Shown: positions 26,995-38,519 of the stretch, piece after piece | Numbering within the stretch: position 1 is the stretch's first letter | How the letters are laid out: every line of letters starts with the position of its first letter | Source of the DNA: a bacterium | GTDB taxonomy: Bacteria > Armatimonadota > Chthonomonadetes > Chthonomonadales > Chthonomonadaceae | DNA length: 52,759 bases | NCBI GenBank assembly: GCA_900299305.1 | Contig: OMJJ01000265.1 | Span: 1-52,759, forward strand | Direction of reading: 5' to 3' | Notes under the pieces: generated by a model | What the model saw: only the letters and a program-made list of their open reading frames with translations | Databases searched by the model: none | What the model was told of the DNA's origin: nothing | Translations under genes and position numbers: made by a program

Positions 26995-27984
26995 ATGGCA
27001 ACTTATAGCCGAAACCCGTTGCTGTCTTTGCTGGTCGTTAGCGTCGTCGCTTCTCTTGTGATGCTACCCAAACAAGAGGCAAAGTACACCAACCTTCCGA
27101 ACTACTTTCCGTCCAAACCCGACAACCAAGCCATTGGTCCAGCCCACGGGGGCGCATCTGTAGACCGTGCGGGCAACATCTATGTGAGTACCGATACCCC
27201 GCGTGGGATACTGGTCTTTGGGAAAGATGGCAAGTACAAACGTTCGTTTGGACCTACCCAGATACACGGGCTGTATCTTCAACGTGAAAAGGACGGTGAG
27301 TACCTCTATGCCGCCCGTCCTAACTTCCACGAAGTCACCAAAATCAAGACCGATGGAACCGTGGCATGGACAATGGGGTATCCTACCGAGTCTGGTATCT
27401 ACACCAAAGCCGAAGAGTTTGCGCCTACGAATGTAGTTGCGCTTAAAGACGGCACCATTTTTGTTGCAGATGGATATGGCAAAAACTACATCCATAAGTA
27501 CGACAAAAACCGCAAATACATTAAGTCGTTTGGTGGGCAGGGCGCAATGCCGGCAGAGGATGGCAAGTTCAACCGATGTCATGGGCTTGCGGTAGATAAC
27601 CGCGCCAAGAAGCCGCTTCTGGTGGTCTGTAACCGCGAAAGCGGGCGCGTGGAGCATTGGGATACAGACGGCAACCTTGTAAAAGTCCTACAGCGTAACC
27701 TGAGAATGCCTGCGGCAGTCAACGTAGGCAAAGACTATATTGCTATTGCGGAACTGCAAGGGCGTGTTACCATACTAGGAAAAGACAACAGCATCGTGGC
27801 AGTGCTTGCCGATAACCCCGACCCCTCCCAACGTGCCAACTTTGGGCTAGAGCCCTCTAAATGGACAGAAGGAATCTCCAACTCTCCCCACGGCATCACC
27901 TTCGATAAAGACGGAAATGTTATCGTATCGGAGTGGAGCCAGTACGGGCGACTACACAAGTTCCTGCTCAACACAGAGCCTTAG
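26995..27984 (+). CDS. NHL-repeat / six-bladed beta-propeller protein
   Basis: HGGASVDRAGNIYVSTDTPRGILVFGKDGKYKRSFG; DGTIFVADGYGKNYIHKYDKNRKYIKSFGGQG; GITFDKDGNVIVSEW. Confidence 0.83.
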   Translation: MATYSRNPLLSLLVVSVVASLVMLPKQEAKYTNLPNYFPSKPDNQAIGPAHGGASVDRAGNIYVSTDTPRGILVFGKDGKYKRSFGPTQIHGLYLQREKDGEYLYAARPNFHEVTKIKTDGTVAWTMGYPTESGIYTKAEEFAPTNVVALKDGTIFVADGYGKNYIHKYDKNRKYIKSFGGQGAMPAEDGKFNRCHGLAVDNRAKKPLLVVCNRESGRVEHWDTDGNLVKVLQRNLRMPAAVNVGKDYIAIAELQGRVTILGKDNSIVAVLADNPDPSQRANFGLEPSKWTEGISNSPHGITFDKDGNVIVSEWSQYGRLHKFLLNTEP

Positions 27985-27994
27985 TGTTGTACAC

Positions 27995-28031
27995 AAAAGC
28001 CCCGCCTCTTCTAAGAAGCGGGGCTTATTTT
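27995..28031. terminator. Bidirectional intrinsic terminator between convergent genes
   Basis: AAAAGCCCCGCctCTTCtaaGAAGCGGGGCTTATTTT. Confidence 0.9.
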
Positions 28032-29372
28032 CTACTTACCTGTATAACTCAGTCTCCACACCACTCCTGCCGCGTCATCGGTTATTAGCAGAGAGCCGTC
28101 GGGGAGGAGAGCAATCGCAACGGGTCTGCCCCATACCCTTCCATCGGGTAGCAACCAGCCCGAAACAAACTCCTCATAACTCCCCGTAGGCTTCCCGGTA
28201 TTATCGGTAAGAACACGTGCAATCGCATATCCCACCTTTTTGGAGCGGTTCCATGAGCCATGTAACGCGACAAATGCGCTATTCTTGTACTGAGCAGGGA
28301 ACTTATCTGCGGTATAAAACTGCATACCGAGAGCCGCAGAGTGAGAGAGAAGCAGGACATCGGGGGTTAGAGTTTTCTGTTGTAGTGCAGGTTTTTCTGG
28401 CATACGAGGGTCGTGCCCTCCACCAGGGAAGTAGTAGGGCCAGCCATAGAACCCGCCCTCTTTTACTGCGGTAATGTAGTCGGGTACAAGTTCATTCCCC
28501 AAGCCATCGCGCTCATTACACGCTGTCCACATCTCGCCCGTTACGGGGTGGAACGCCAGCCCAACTGGGTTCCGTATACCGTTGGCATATACACGATACC
28601 CTGTACCATCGGGGTTGTATTCTAGTATCGCGGCACGCTTTTCTGGCTCTTCTCCCACGTTGGTTTCCGAACCCACACTTACATACAGTTTTTTACCGTC
28701 TGGAGAGAACAGTAGGTTCCGCGTCCAGTGCTGATGATACCCACCGCCGGGAAGGTCTTTAATGATAACCTCCCCTTTGCCTCTTATATGCACGTCGTTG
28801 GGATGATATGGAAAGCGCACTACCGAGTCGGTGTTTGCGATGTAGATATACTTGGGGTCTTTGGGAGGGTAGAACGCAAGACCGAAAGGCTGATTCAGGT
28901 TTTCTGCATACACCGATTCAAAATCGGCGACCCCTGTGCCCTTTGTGTCTCGCAGAAGGCGTACTCTGTTGGGAATGCTCTCCACCACAAACACGTCGCC
29001 ATTGGGGGCAACATGAACGATACGCGGATTCTCTAGTCCGTGCGCCCACAACTTAATCTCAAAGCCGGGAGGCACACGTAGTGAGGCATCGCTAGGACGC
29101 TCTATAATCTTTGAGCCGTTATCTACGGAAGGAGTTGAGTAAGGAGGAGGTAGGTCTTGAACTCTGAGAGTGTGTACCTCTGGAGTTGCGATTGTATTGG
29201 GAGGATCCGTGGGAACTCTTTTCTTTGTCTCCACAAGCGTGGGCTTTGCGTTGAACTCAACATCGCCCGTTGTTCCCATCTCTGGCTGACATCCTACTAA
29301 CGCAATCACGCTCAACCCCCCTATCGCCGTCATATACAACCGGCGGTACAACCCAGTACGCCCTAAAACCAT
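28032..29372 (-). CDS. PQQ-dependent sugar (sorbosone-type) dehydrogenase-like lipoprotein
   Basis: LRVPPGFEIKLWAHGLENPRIVHVAPNGDVFVVESIPNRVRLL; GYRVYANGIRNPVGLAFHPVTGEMWTACNERDGLGNELVPDY; FVALHGSWNRSKKVGY; LLITDDAAGVVWRLSY. Confidence 0.9.
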   Translation of the reverse strand: MVLGRTGLYRRLYMTAIGGLSVIALVGCQPEMGTTGDVEFNAKPTLVETKKRVPTDPPNTIATPEVHTLRVQDLPPPYSTPSVDNGSKIIERPSDASLRVPPGFEIKLWAHGLENPRIVHVAPNGDVFVVESIPNRVRLLRDTKGTGVADFESVYAENLNQPFGLAFYPPKDPKYIYIANTDSVVRFPYHPNDVHIRGKGEVIIKDLPGGGYHQHWTRNLLFSPDGKKLYVSVGSETNVGEEPEKRAAILEYNPDGTGYRVYANGIRNPVGLAFHPVTGEMWTACNERDGLGNELVPDYITAVKEGGFYGWPYYFPGGGHDPRMPEKPALQQKTLTPDVLLLSHSAALGMQFYTADKFPAQYKNSAFVALHGSWNRSKKVGYAIARVLTDNTGKPTGSYEEFVSGWLLPDGRVWGRPVAIALLPDGSLLITDDAAGVVWRLSYTGK

Positions 29373-29465
29373 CCCTCTTTACCTCGTCATGTTCCAAAAT
29401 TTAAGGGGTTTCGAGAAAGAAACCCCTAACATTGTACCTCTGCAAGCGAACCTTTTTCCGCCAAT

Positions 29466-30446
29466 CTATGCAATTCGCTCCAAATCTTCCTCTCGAATTA
29501 CACAAAGAGGCTGTTTTCCGTTCACAAAAGCCTCTACATCGTCCACGGCTTGCCTCCCAAGATAGACGGTTGGCGGTCCCGCGATGTGCGAATTATAGAT
29601 AACGTTTGGTAGGCGGCGCAGAGGGCTATCAAGGGCGGCTGGCTCTGGGTAAGAAACATCCAAAAACGCAAAGAGCCGTCCTTTTTCTAGTTCTGCAATC
29701 AGCCCCACCTCATCTACACACCTCCCCCGCGAGGAGTTGATAAACACCGCATCGTCCTTCATTGCCCTAAACTGCTCGCCGCTCATAATGTGGTAGGTAG
29801 TGGGCAAATCCGGAGTGTGGAGCGTAACCACATCTGAAACGCGGCACAACTCCAAAAGGTCAGTCTTCAAAGAGACACCCAGCTCTTCTGCCTGTTTGGG
29901 GGTACAGAAGGGGTCGTACAGCACGATATGGCAAGGGAACATTCTCAGATACCGAATCACGCGCATTCCCACTTCGGAAGCACCAATCACCCCGATAGTA
30001 GACCCCGCCAACGTCTTGAGGTTGTGCGGCTTATCCGCTACTCCTTTGCGGTTTGCCTCTCCATTTTCATAGATGCGCCGCAAGCCCAGCAGTATCTGCC
30101 CAAGCACGACCTCTGCCACACTGTCCGCTATCGCCCCCTTACAAGAGCCTATAATTAAAGAGCTACCCCGCAGATGTTCACCAAAAAAGTGTTTTACTGT
30201 TCCTGCCGCGTGTTCCCACAGTTTTAGGTGGGGGCAACCTGCCATCAGTTCCGCAGTAGGATAGGGGGTACTCCAAGAACCCACTCCTATCTCACAATCC
30301 TGCAAAATCTCTATCGCTTGCGCCGTGCTAATAGGCGTGGGAGATTCGGTATAGACCACCTCTCCTAATGTGTTCAAACGTGCCAAATCTTCGGGGGTAA
30401 ATATCTGCTCTCGCAGGTTGGTATGCACCACAACACCGATTTTCAT
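29466..30446 (-). CDS. D-isomer-specific 2-hydroxyacid dehydrogenase family protein
   Basis: GSTIGVIGASEVGMRVIRYLRMFPCHIVLYDPF; VVTLHTPDLPTTYHIMSGEQFRAMKDDAVFINSSRGRCVDEVGL. Confidence 0.9.
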   Translation of the reverse strand: MKIGVVVHTNLREQIFTPEDLARLNTLGEVVYTESPTPISTAQAIEILQDCEIGVGSWSTPYPTAELMAGCPHLKLWEHAAGTVKHFFGEHLRGSSLIIGSCKGAIADSVAEVVLGQILLGLRRIYENGEANRKGVADKPHNLKTLAGSTIGVIGASEVGMRVIRYLRMFPCHIVLYDPFCTPKQAEELGVSLKTDLLELCRVSDVVTLHTPDLPTTYHIMSGEQFRAMKDDAVFINSSRGRCVDEVGLIAELEKGRLFAFLDVSYPEPAALDSPLRRLPNVIYNSHIAGPPTVYLGRQAVDDVEAFVNGKQPLCVIREEDLERIA

Positions 30447-30475
30447 ACTAATCTGCTCCTATCCGTTGTGAGAAT

Positions 30476-31258
30476 CTATGGGGAGAGGTTACTAAGCGAC
30501 GAACGCCGCTTTTTACGAACCTCTGGTAAGTACGGCGCAACTCGCAAACGATAAAAAAATCCGAGTGTCTTGTCGCGGTACGCCACCTTTACACGCGGTA
30601 ACAAAAACGGCGCATCGGAGGAGGTTGCAATGCCTCGCTGAGTAGTACACGCCCCCAAAAACCCCGCCTGTTCCACCAATGTAGGAGTACGCCCGTTTAG
30701 ATGACCAAAGGGATAGCAGAAGGTCGTTACCTGCCTCCCAAGTTCCGCCTCCAACTCCTGTTTTCCCTGCGCTATCTCGGCGAGGGCATCGGCATCGCTA
30801 AGAGCGTCTAGGTGAGGGTGGTTTGCGGTATGCCCCGCAATCTCCCAACCTGCCGCCTGCAACTCCCTCAAACGGTTCCAATCCATCAGAGGAAGCACCA
30901 CATTCTTGGTATCTGCATCCCAGTCGTTTGCTTTGCCTACTGCCCTAGAGACTGCAAACACAGTTGCTACAAAGCCCAGTTCCTGTAAAATTGGGGCGGC
31001 ATACTCTCCTACATTTACGTAGCCATCATCAAAAGTAATCACAAAAGTACGGGGGGGTAGGGGAGTACCTTCTGTCCACGCCGCCAGCACCTCTCCAAAC
31101 GTGCGGGCTACGTATCCCCAACGCTTCATTAGGCGCATCTGCTTGGCGAAATCCTCTGCCGAAACGTTTAGAAAGGTATCCCGCTTAGACACAACGGGTT
31201 CACCTACTTTATGATACATAAGGATAGGGACAGGGGGATGTTTCATGGGGCTAGGCAC
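30476..31258 (-). CDS. Polysaccharide deacetylase family protein
   Basis: PILMYHKVG; FVITFDDGYVNVGEYAAPILQELGFVATVF; WEIAGHTANHPHL; TTFCYPFGHLNG. Confidence 0.93.
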   Translation of the reverse strand: MPSPMKHPPVPILMYHKVGEPVVSKRDTFLNVSAEDFAKQMRLMKRWGYVARTFGEVLAAWTEGTPLPPRTFVITFDDGYVNVGEYAAPILQELGFVATVFAVSRAVGKANDWDADTKNVVLPLMDWNRLRELQAAGWEIAGHTANHPHLDALSDADALAEIAQGKQELEAELGRQVTTFCYPFGHLNGRTPTLVEQAGFLGACTTQRGIATSSDAPFLLPRVKVAYRDKTLGFFYRLRVAPYLPEVRKKRRSSLSNLSP

Positions 31259-32348
31259 GGTTTAGTATCTGTTGGTAGAGGGCTTCGATGTTGTCTACCA
31301 TCACCTTTGCAGAGAATCGCTCTCTCGCCTCTTGTTGGGCGTTCTCTCCCATCTTTTTGCACAGAGCGGGTTCGTTTAGGAGAGAGAGAAGCCCCTCCGC
31401 AACCGCAGAGGCGTTGCGTTCGATAAGCCGCCCCGTCTTAAAATCTGTTACCAGTTCGGGGTTTCCCCCTGCGTGTGTCACCACAACGGGCTTCCCCATC
31501 GACATCGCTTCGATGATTGCCATGCTACACGCCTCATAACAGGAGGGCAGAGCGATAACGGTAGTAGCACCTAGCAGACGCTTCACATCGTTGCGGGTTC
31601 CCGTAAAACGAATATGGTCTAGTACACCGCTGGCAGTAGCAGTATCGCAAAGGCTCTGCTTAAAGGCGGGGTCTGCGGGTCCCACACACATCAGGTAGGC
31701 ATTGGGGCGTACTGCGACTATCTCATGCATCGCGCTTACAAGCAGAGGATGCCCCTTAAAATCGTTGACGTGACCAAATATCCCAATAATCTCGGCGTTA
31801 TGCGGTATCCCAAGCTCGTCGTGCACGGAGTAGGGTTCCGTAGTAGCCTCTTCCTCTCCGCTCTCCGTAATAAACTCTGTTCCGTTATAGATTGTGTGTA
31901 TCTGCGCTTCCGGAATCCCTAGTTTAAGAAAACCCTCCTTCACCCAATCCGAAACCGTTACGATATGGTTACGCGGGTTTGGCATGAGGTAGCGATAGAC
32001 AAAATCGTGCGACTGAACATGAACCGAAGAGACCACAGAACGCCCCGTCATGCCCCCCAAAACACACCCTAAATAGGTAGCACGAGTAAGGTGGGAGTGG
32101 ATAATATCTATCTGGTGTTCATTTACGAACTGTTTGAGGTGGTTTGCTATACGGAGGAGGCGCGGAAAACTCATCTTATACTCAAAGACCTGTGCTCCCA
32201 CTGCCCGTAACTGGTCGGGGAGCCAGTCCCCTTGGGGGCAGATAGCAAAAATCGTATGCCCACGCTTCTTTAGGCGTTCGGTAAGCACCACAACGTGCTT
32301 CTCTGCCCCCGATATACGCGAACTAGAAACAATTTGCAGGATGTTCAT
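31251..32348 (-). CDS. Family 4-type glycosyltransferase
   Basis: ILQIVSSSRISGAEKHVVVLTERLKKRGH; DIIHSHLTRATYLG; VIALPSCYEACSMAIIEAMSMGKPVVVTHAGGNPELV. Start refined to MNILQIV. Confidence 0.93.
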   Translation of the reverse strand: MNILQIVSSSRISGAEKHVVVLTERLKKRGHTIFAICPQGDWLPDQLRAVGAQVFEYKMSFPRLLRIANHLKQFVNEHQIDIIHSHLTRATYLGCVLGGMTGRSVVSSVHVQSHDFVYRYLMPNPRNHIVTVSDWVKEGFLKLGIPEAQIHTIYNGTEFITESGEEEATTEPYSVHDELGIPHNAEIIGIFGHVNDFKGHPLLVSAMHEIVAVRPNAYLMCVGPADPAFKQSLCDTATASGVLDHIRFTGTRNDVKRLLGATTVIALPSCYEACSMAIIEAMSMGKPVVVTHAGGNPELVTDFKTGRLIERNASAVAEGLLSLLNEPALCKKMGENAQQEARERFSAKVMVDNIEALYQQILNRA

Positions 32349-32514
32349 TGAGTAGTATCCACAGCAGTATCTCAAAAAGAGTAGAGTAGTGGTCTATTGT
32401 ACCCCGTTCATAGGGTTTATCGAAACCTTTTCGTTTACTAGGAAGCAACACTCTTATAGGTATACTAACTCTGTACCTATGCACCAATCAAAGGGATGAA
32501 CAAGGAACAGAGCC

Positions 32515-33369
32515 ATGAGACGAACCAATCGGCATGACAAAGGAATAATCGCTTTAGCAATTGGTGTGCTTGTGGTCGTGATTGTTCTCAATATCCATAA
32601 GCGAATGCTCTATGCTGACCTCTCTAAAGCGGTCTTCGAGGGCAACCTGCCAGAGACCGAAAGGCTATTAAAGAAAGGGGCAAGTCCTATTCCTACGCGG
32701 GGGCTACTCTACGTCTCTTTAGTGAACCACCACGCCGATATTGCAAAGCGGCTTATCGACGCAGGGGCAGAGGTAGACGGGCGACTTCTTGGACTTGCTG
32801 TAAAACTAGACGAAAAGGAGATAGCCCTTCTCTTGTTACAAAAAGGGGTAGATGTAAAAACGGGCTACCGCCGTTTTGGGGTAGAGGAGCCGCTACTTCA
32901 TGCCGCTATAGGTAACGACAATAGAGAGATGGTAGCGGAGTTGATACGCCATAAAGCCCCCATCGACAAGGCGGTGGAGGCAACCGGTGCTACTCCGCTC
33001 CACTTGGCAATAAAGCGCGGTAATCCGGAGATTGCGGCTCTGCTACTAGAGGCGGGCGCAAACCCTAATACCACCGATGCCTTCAAAAATACCCCGCTTA
33101 TTAGTGCCGTAAAGGACGATAGCCTTCCCCTTGTACAACTGCTTGTAAAGTACCATGCCGATATAGATGTGAAGGGAGTGAAAGGTTATACCCCTCTGCT
33201 GGTCGCTTGCGCTCAGGGGAATGAAGAGATAGTAGATTATTTCCTAAACCTAAAGGCAAACCTAAACACGAAGACAGATGAGCAAGATGGGGCATTAGAC
33301 TTAGCGGCTTCCTTTCCCAACATTGTACAAGCACTCAAAAAATCGGGGGCGCAAGCGGTTACTCCATGA
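32515..33369 (+). CDS. Membrane-anchored ankyrin-repeat protein
   Basis: N-terminal TM segment; GATPLHLAIKRGNPEIAALLLEAGANPNTTDAFKNTPLISAVKDDSLPLVQLLVKYHADI. Confidence 0.9.
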   Translation: MRRTNRHDKGIIALAIGVLVVVIVLNIHKRMLYADLSKAVFEGNLPETERLLKKGASPIPTRGLLYVSLVNHHADIAKRLIDAGAEVDGRLLGLAVKLDEKEIALLLLQKGVDVKTGYRRFGVEEPLLHAAIGNDNREMVAELIRHKAPIDKAVEATGATPLHLAIKRGNPEIAALLLEAGANPNTTDAFKNTPLISAVKDDSLPLVQLLVKYHADIDVKGVKGYTPLLVACAQGNEEIVDYFLNLKANLNTKTDEQDGALDLAASFPNIVQALKKSGAQAVTP

Positions 33370-34256
33370 TACATGACCTACGCACCCTCCAACTCTACTG
33401 CGACCTTGTAGAGACGCGCTCGTTCTCACTTACCGCAGAGCGTAACTTTATTACGCAGTCGGCGGTTAGCCAGCGTATCCGTACTTTGGAAGCAGAACTC
33501 AAACGGAGTCTTTTAGAACGGGGAAGCGGTCAACGAGGTATTCTGCCCACCCCCGCAGGGCAAACCCTGTACGAAGGGGCAAAAGAACTGCTACAACGGG
33601 CTTCGGAGCTAGAAGAGAGTCTACAGGAGATAGGGGACGAAGTGGCTGGAACGGTGCGCGTGGTGACTGTCTATTCGGTAGGGCTACACGCGCTTCCCAA
33701 ACGCCTCAAACCTTTCCTTACTCAGTACCCTAAAGTCAATGTGCATCTGGAGTATAGCCAGACCTCAAGGGTAGTGCAAGAGGTGCTTTCGGGGAAGGTA
33801 GATGTAGGAATTATCGCGTGCCCCTCTCCGCGTCAAGGTGTGACAATCTACCCTTTTGAAGAGGACACGATGGTGCTGGTTTGTGCCCCCGAACACCCCT
33901 TCGCAACCCGCTCAGAAATCGCGCTTTCAGAACTCGCCAGAGAACCCTTTATTGCCTTCGCACCGCACATCCCTACCCGCCACCTCATAGACGAAAAACT
34001 GCGCCTTGCAGGGGTAGAAGCAACCATAGTAAACACTTTCGACAACATCGAGACCATCAAAAATCTGGTGGAGATTGGAAGCGGGGTCGCTATTTTGCCT
34101 CTCGAATCGGCGACACGCGAGGCAAACGAAAACGCCCTGAAAATCGTACCCCTCCGCCCCGAAGATGCTTTTACACGCCCTACCGGTATCCTTGTCAAGC
34201 AGACTCAACTGCGCTCTGCGGTACGCGCTTTTGTATCGGCTATGAGGCAGGAGTGA
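33366..34256 (+). CDS. LysR-family transcriptional regulator
   Basis: LRTLQLYCDLVETRSFSLTAERNFITQSAVSQRIRTLEAELKRSLLERG; C-terminal effector domain. Start overlaps the ankyrin gene stop (ATGA). Confidence 0.95.
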   Translation: MIHDLRTLQLYCDLVETRSFSLTAERNFITQSAVSQRIRTLEAELKRSLLERGSGQRGILPTPAGQTLYEGAKELLQRASELEESLQEIGDEVAGTVRVVTVYSVGLHALPKRLKPFLTQYPKVNVHLEYSQTSRVVQEVLSGKVDVGIIACPSPRQGVTIYPFEEDTMVLVCAPEHPFATRSEIALSELAREPFIAFAPHIPTRHLIDEKLRLAGVEATIVNTFDNIETIKNLVEIGSGVAILPLESATREANENALKIVPLRPEDAFTRPTGILVKQTQLRSAVRAFVSAMRQE

Positions 34257-34287
34257 GTGGTATAACTGATATTATGCAAATCTATTA

Positions 34288-34521
34288 TTATGAAGCTTCG
34301 GCAAGAATAGGTTGACGAACCTCTTCAAAACGGATACCGTTATCTCCCGGATAAGGCTCTGTATGCGGGTTCTCCCCTTTCCATATCTCTAAGGGGATGC
34401 CATTAGGGAAGGCGGCACAGATACGTCGCTTGCCGGGCTCGTTTCTTTTGTGAACACAACGCGAACAGACATCGCTATACAAAGGAATGGTTGTCTCAAT
34501 ACCATCCAATCGGTTATTCAT
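34288..34521 (-). CDS. Small Cys-rich protein with CxxC...C-AFPNGIPLEI motif
   Basis: MNNRLDGIETTIPLYSDVCSRCVHKRNEPGKRRICAAFPNGIPLEIWKGENPHTEPYPGDNGIRFEEV; AGGAGG SD; start overlaps the upstream stop by 1 nt (TGATG). Confidence 0.7.
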   Translation of the reverse strand: MNNRLDGIETTIPLYSDVCSRCVHKRNEPGKRRICAAFPNGIPLEIWKGENPHTEPYPGDNGIRFEEVRQPILAEAS

Positions 34522-35087
34522 CAATCTTCCTCCTGTGCATACTCCAAACCCAATCTTCTCGCCACCTGTAACCACACCTCATGCCAGTGCAGGGCTTGTG
34601 CCTCTGTAGGAGTCAACCGCTTTTGTGCAATCCTAGCATCAAATTCGTCGTAGACCCAGACCTCCACTTCATCTAGTGTGGGCTTTAATGTATCCTCCCA
34701 ATAGGAAAGACTCCAGCCCTCTGCCGGAGGTTTCATAGAAAAGCGTTGTTTGGGGGTAACTACCCGTATCTCTGCCAATTCGTGCGTAGAAGCAAGAGCA
34801 ATATCCGAATCCGAAAAAGAGTTCCCCCAAGAACGAATGTCACTATCCGGATACTCCAGCCCACGCGGATGATTGTGGGTAAGGATAGCCCCCTTCATTA
34901 GTGAGGTCTCTTCTCTAGTAAACTCTACTGTATACTGCACACCAGCCTTAGACAGAATCAAAATCCCTTGAGCATTATAGAGAAATGCCGATTCAAAAGG
35001 TTGTCGTCGGATAGAGTTCTCTTTCTCACGAATGATATTCTGTACTGTTCTGTGCTTTTCAGGAACCCTCTCTGTTTCGTCAGGCAT
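34521..35087 (-). CDS. JAMM/RadC-like 'THNHP' domain protein
   Basis: PFESAFLYNAQGILILSKAGVQYTVEFTREETSLMKGAILTHNHPRG...GNSFSDSDIALASTHELAEIRVVTP; consistent with an E...HxH...SxxD metal site. Confidence 0.65.
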   Translation of the reverse strand: MPDETERVPEKHRTVQNIIREKENSIRRQPFESAFLYNAQGILILSKAGVQYTVEFTREETSLMKGAILTHNHPRGLEYPDSDIRSWGNSFSDSDIALASTHELAEIRVVTPKQRFSMKPPAEGWSLSYWEDTLKPTLDEVEVWVYDEFDARIAQKRLTPTEAQALHWHEVWLQVARRLGLEYAQEED

Positions 35088-35185
35088 ATTACAGAAACCC
35101 TTTGGAGATGAAGAACCATTATGTGTTTCTCATAACGATTTAGTATGCCGCACTTATACAGCATTTTACCCCTATACACAAAGAG

Positions 35186-36085
35186 TTACACCTCCCACGC
35201 TTTCCGTGCCTCCTCCATCGTCACGGTTTTGCCCTCCTCCATCCAAGCGTAGTGTGCGATAGGGTCTGCCCCCATCCATCGCTCGTCGGCAGGTTCGTTG
35301 GCGCGTTGGTAGCGTGTGTCGGCGGTGATTCGGAAGCGATTACTGGTGTTGGTAAGCGAGCCGTGCATGGTAAACATCTCAAAAATCAGCACGTCCCCCA
35401 TCTCGAACTCAGAGGTAAGCCACCTACCTCCATACTTCTCTACGATTTCTAGCGGGTCATCCGAAAACGAGCCCGTCACGTGGTCTCTATCCACATCCAT
35501 TTTCCCATAGGTCTGCCGTACCCGCTCTAGGTTCGGCGCGTTGTGAGAGCCTTCCAAAATCGCAAGGGGCCCCATATCGTAACTCACATCCCCTAGGGGT
35601 GTCCAGCAGGTATAAAGGCACTGCGTACCCCGCCCCATGTAGGGCATATCGTAGTGCGCCCCCGAAAAGTCTCCCTGCCCAATAAGCCGCAACCACTTAT
35701 AGTCGAAGGTAAGAGCCGGTGCTTCCAAAAAACGCTCGAAAAAGCCCATTATCTCCACCGACTCCACCGTAGCCAAGAATTTGGGGTCGCGAGTCAGTCG
35801 CTTACTGCCGCCCATAAACGCACTTCGCGCCCCCGCTTTAATCACGCCCTCCATCAGTGGATAGTCAGCATCTAGTTGTCCATTCTCTGCAAGATTCTCC
35901 AGAAGGAAGCGACGGGTAGTCTCTACTGTCTCTCTGCGTTGTACGCCTCGTAGTAGCAGGTAGCCCTCCTCTGCCATTCTCCTCTGAAGGGCTTTCGCAT
36001 CGTGAAGAATGTCGTTCGACTCTCGCAAGTTTCCAAGAAGCGCACCCCCCAACTCCAGTTCTGCCTGTGCCATTTTTAGTTGCAT
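35186..36085 (-). CDS. Phytanoyl-CoA dioxygenase (PhyH) family protein
   Basis: FSGAHYDMPYMG (HxD); LAILEGSHNAPNLE; FEMFTMHGSLTNTSNRFRITADTRYQ. Confidence 0.88.
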   Translation of the reverse strand: MQLKMAQAELELGGALLGNLRESNDILHDAKALQRRMAEEGYLLLRGVQRRETVETTRRFLLENLAENGQLDADYPLMEGVIKAGARSAFMGGSKRLTRDPKFLATVESVEIMGFFERFLEAPALTFDYKWLRLIGQGDFSGAHYDMPYMGRGTQCLYTCWTPLGDVSYDMGPLAILEGSHNAPNLERVRQTYGKMDVDRDHVTGSFSDDPLEIVEKYGGRWLTSEFEMGDVLIFEMFTMHGSLTNTSNRFRITADTRYQRANEPADERWMGADPIAHYAWMEEGKTVTMEEARKAWEV

Positions 36086-36097
36086 CGCACCGCCTCC

Positions 36098-36754
36098 TTA
36101 GTTCTGTAGTAGCACTGGACGGCACCACGCCCCCGAATGTCCCTTTAGGTTAATTGGCAGTGCCATAAAGGTCTGCGGCATGGGCAGGGTATACACCTCT
36201 TGGGGGATATGTAACTCCTCTACTATCCAGATACCCTTCCCCAATAGCAGGGTATGAACCGCCGCGTCGTTTGCGCCATCCCATCCCCCAATACCCCAGT
36301 GGTCTACCCCTAAGCCGCGTATCTGCCTCTCTATCAGCCATTCCGCACATTCTGGGGTAAGGCGCGGCGACTGATAGAGCCACTTGCTAGTGCGCTCACG
36401 CATATCTCCCCAACCCGTTGCCATGAGTACAATGCTATCTTCTGGTAGGTCAGTTGGGAGGGCTTTTGCAAGTAGTTCGGAGGTAATTTTGCCTTGTGGC
36501 TCTATGCCCCTCAAGTCGGCAAGGTAGGCACTGCCCACAAACCCCTCTAGCGGCATCTCATCGATAGGCGTACCCCCTGCGATTTTGTGCAGGGGCGCGT
36601 CGATATGGCTTCCCGTATGGCTTGCAAGAGTGAGGGTCTCCCAGCACCACTCGGCTTTATCGTGGCTAGAACTCACTTCCGACTTCACCAGTGGGTGCGC
36701 GGGGCAGTTCGGTGCGGTATGGAAAATAGGTTGCGACAGATCTATCAGGCGCAT
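36098..36754 (-). CDS. Cyclase family protein (kynurenine formamidase-like)
   Basis: LIDLSQPIFHTAPNCPAHP; LASHTGSHIDAPLHKIAGGTPIDEMPL. Start refined to MRLIDLSQ. Confidence 0.88.
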   Translation of the reverse strand: MRLIDLSQPIFHTAPNCPAHPLVKSEVSSSHDKAEWCWETLTLASHTGSHIDAPLHKIAGGTPIDEMPLEGFVGSAYLADLRGIEPQGKITSELLAKALPTDLPEDSIVLMATGWGDMRERTSKWLYQSPRLTPECAEWLIERQIRGLGVDHWGIGGWDGANDAAVHTLLLGKGIWIVEELHIPQEVYTLPMPQTFMALPINLKGHSGAWCRPVLLQN

Positions 36755-36792
36755 AAGCGAAAAAACGCTCCTCTCTCTCAATGTCGTGGCGG

Positions 36793-38499
<1,707 letters not shown>

Positions 38500-38519
38500 T
38501 TACGTACTCGCCCTCATTC

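Noticed and set aside
34958-35179. 73-aa ORF at the start of the THNHP gene
   Set aside because: Overlaps the better-supported THNHP ORF in another frame and has no motif.
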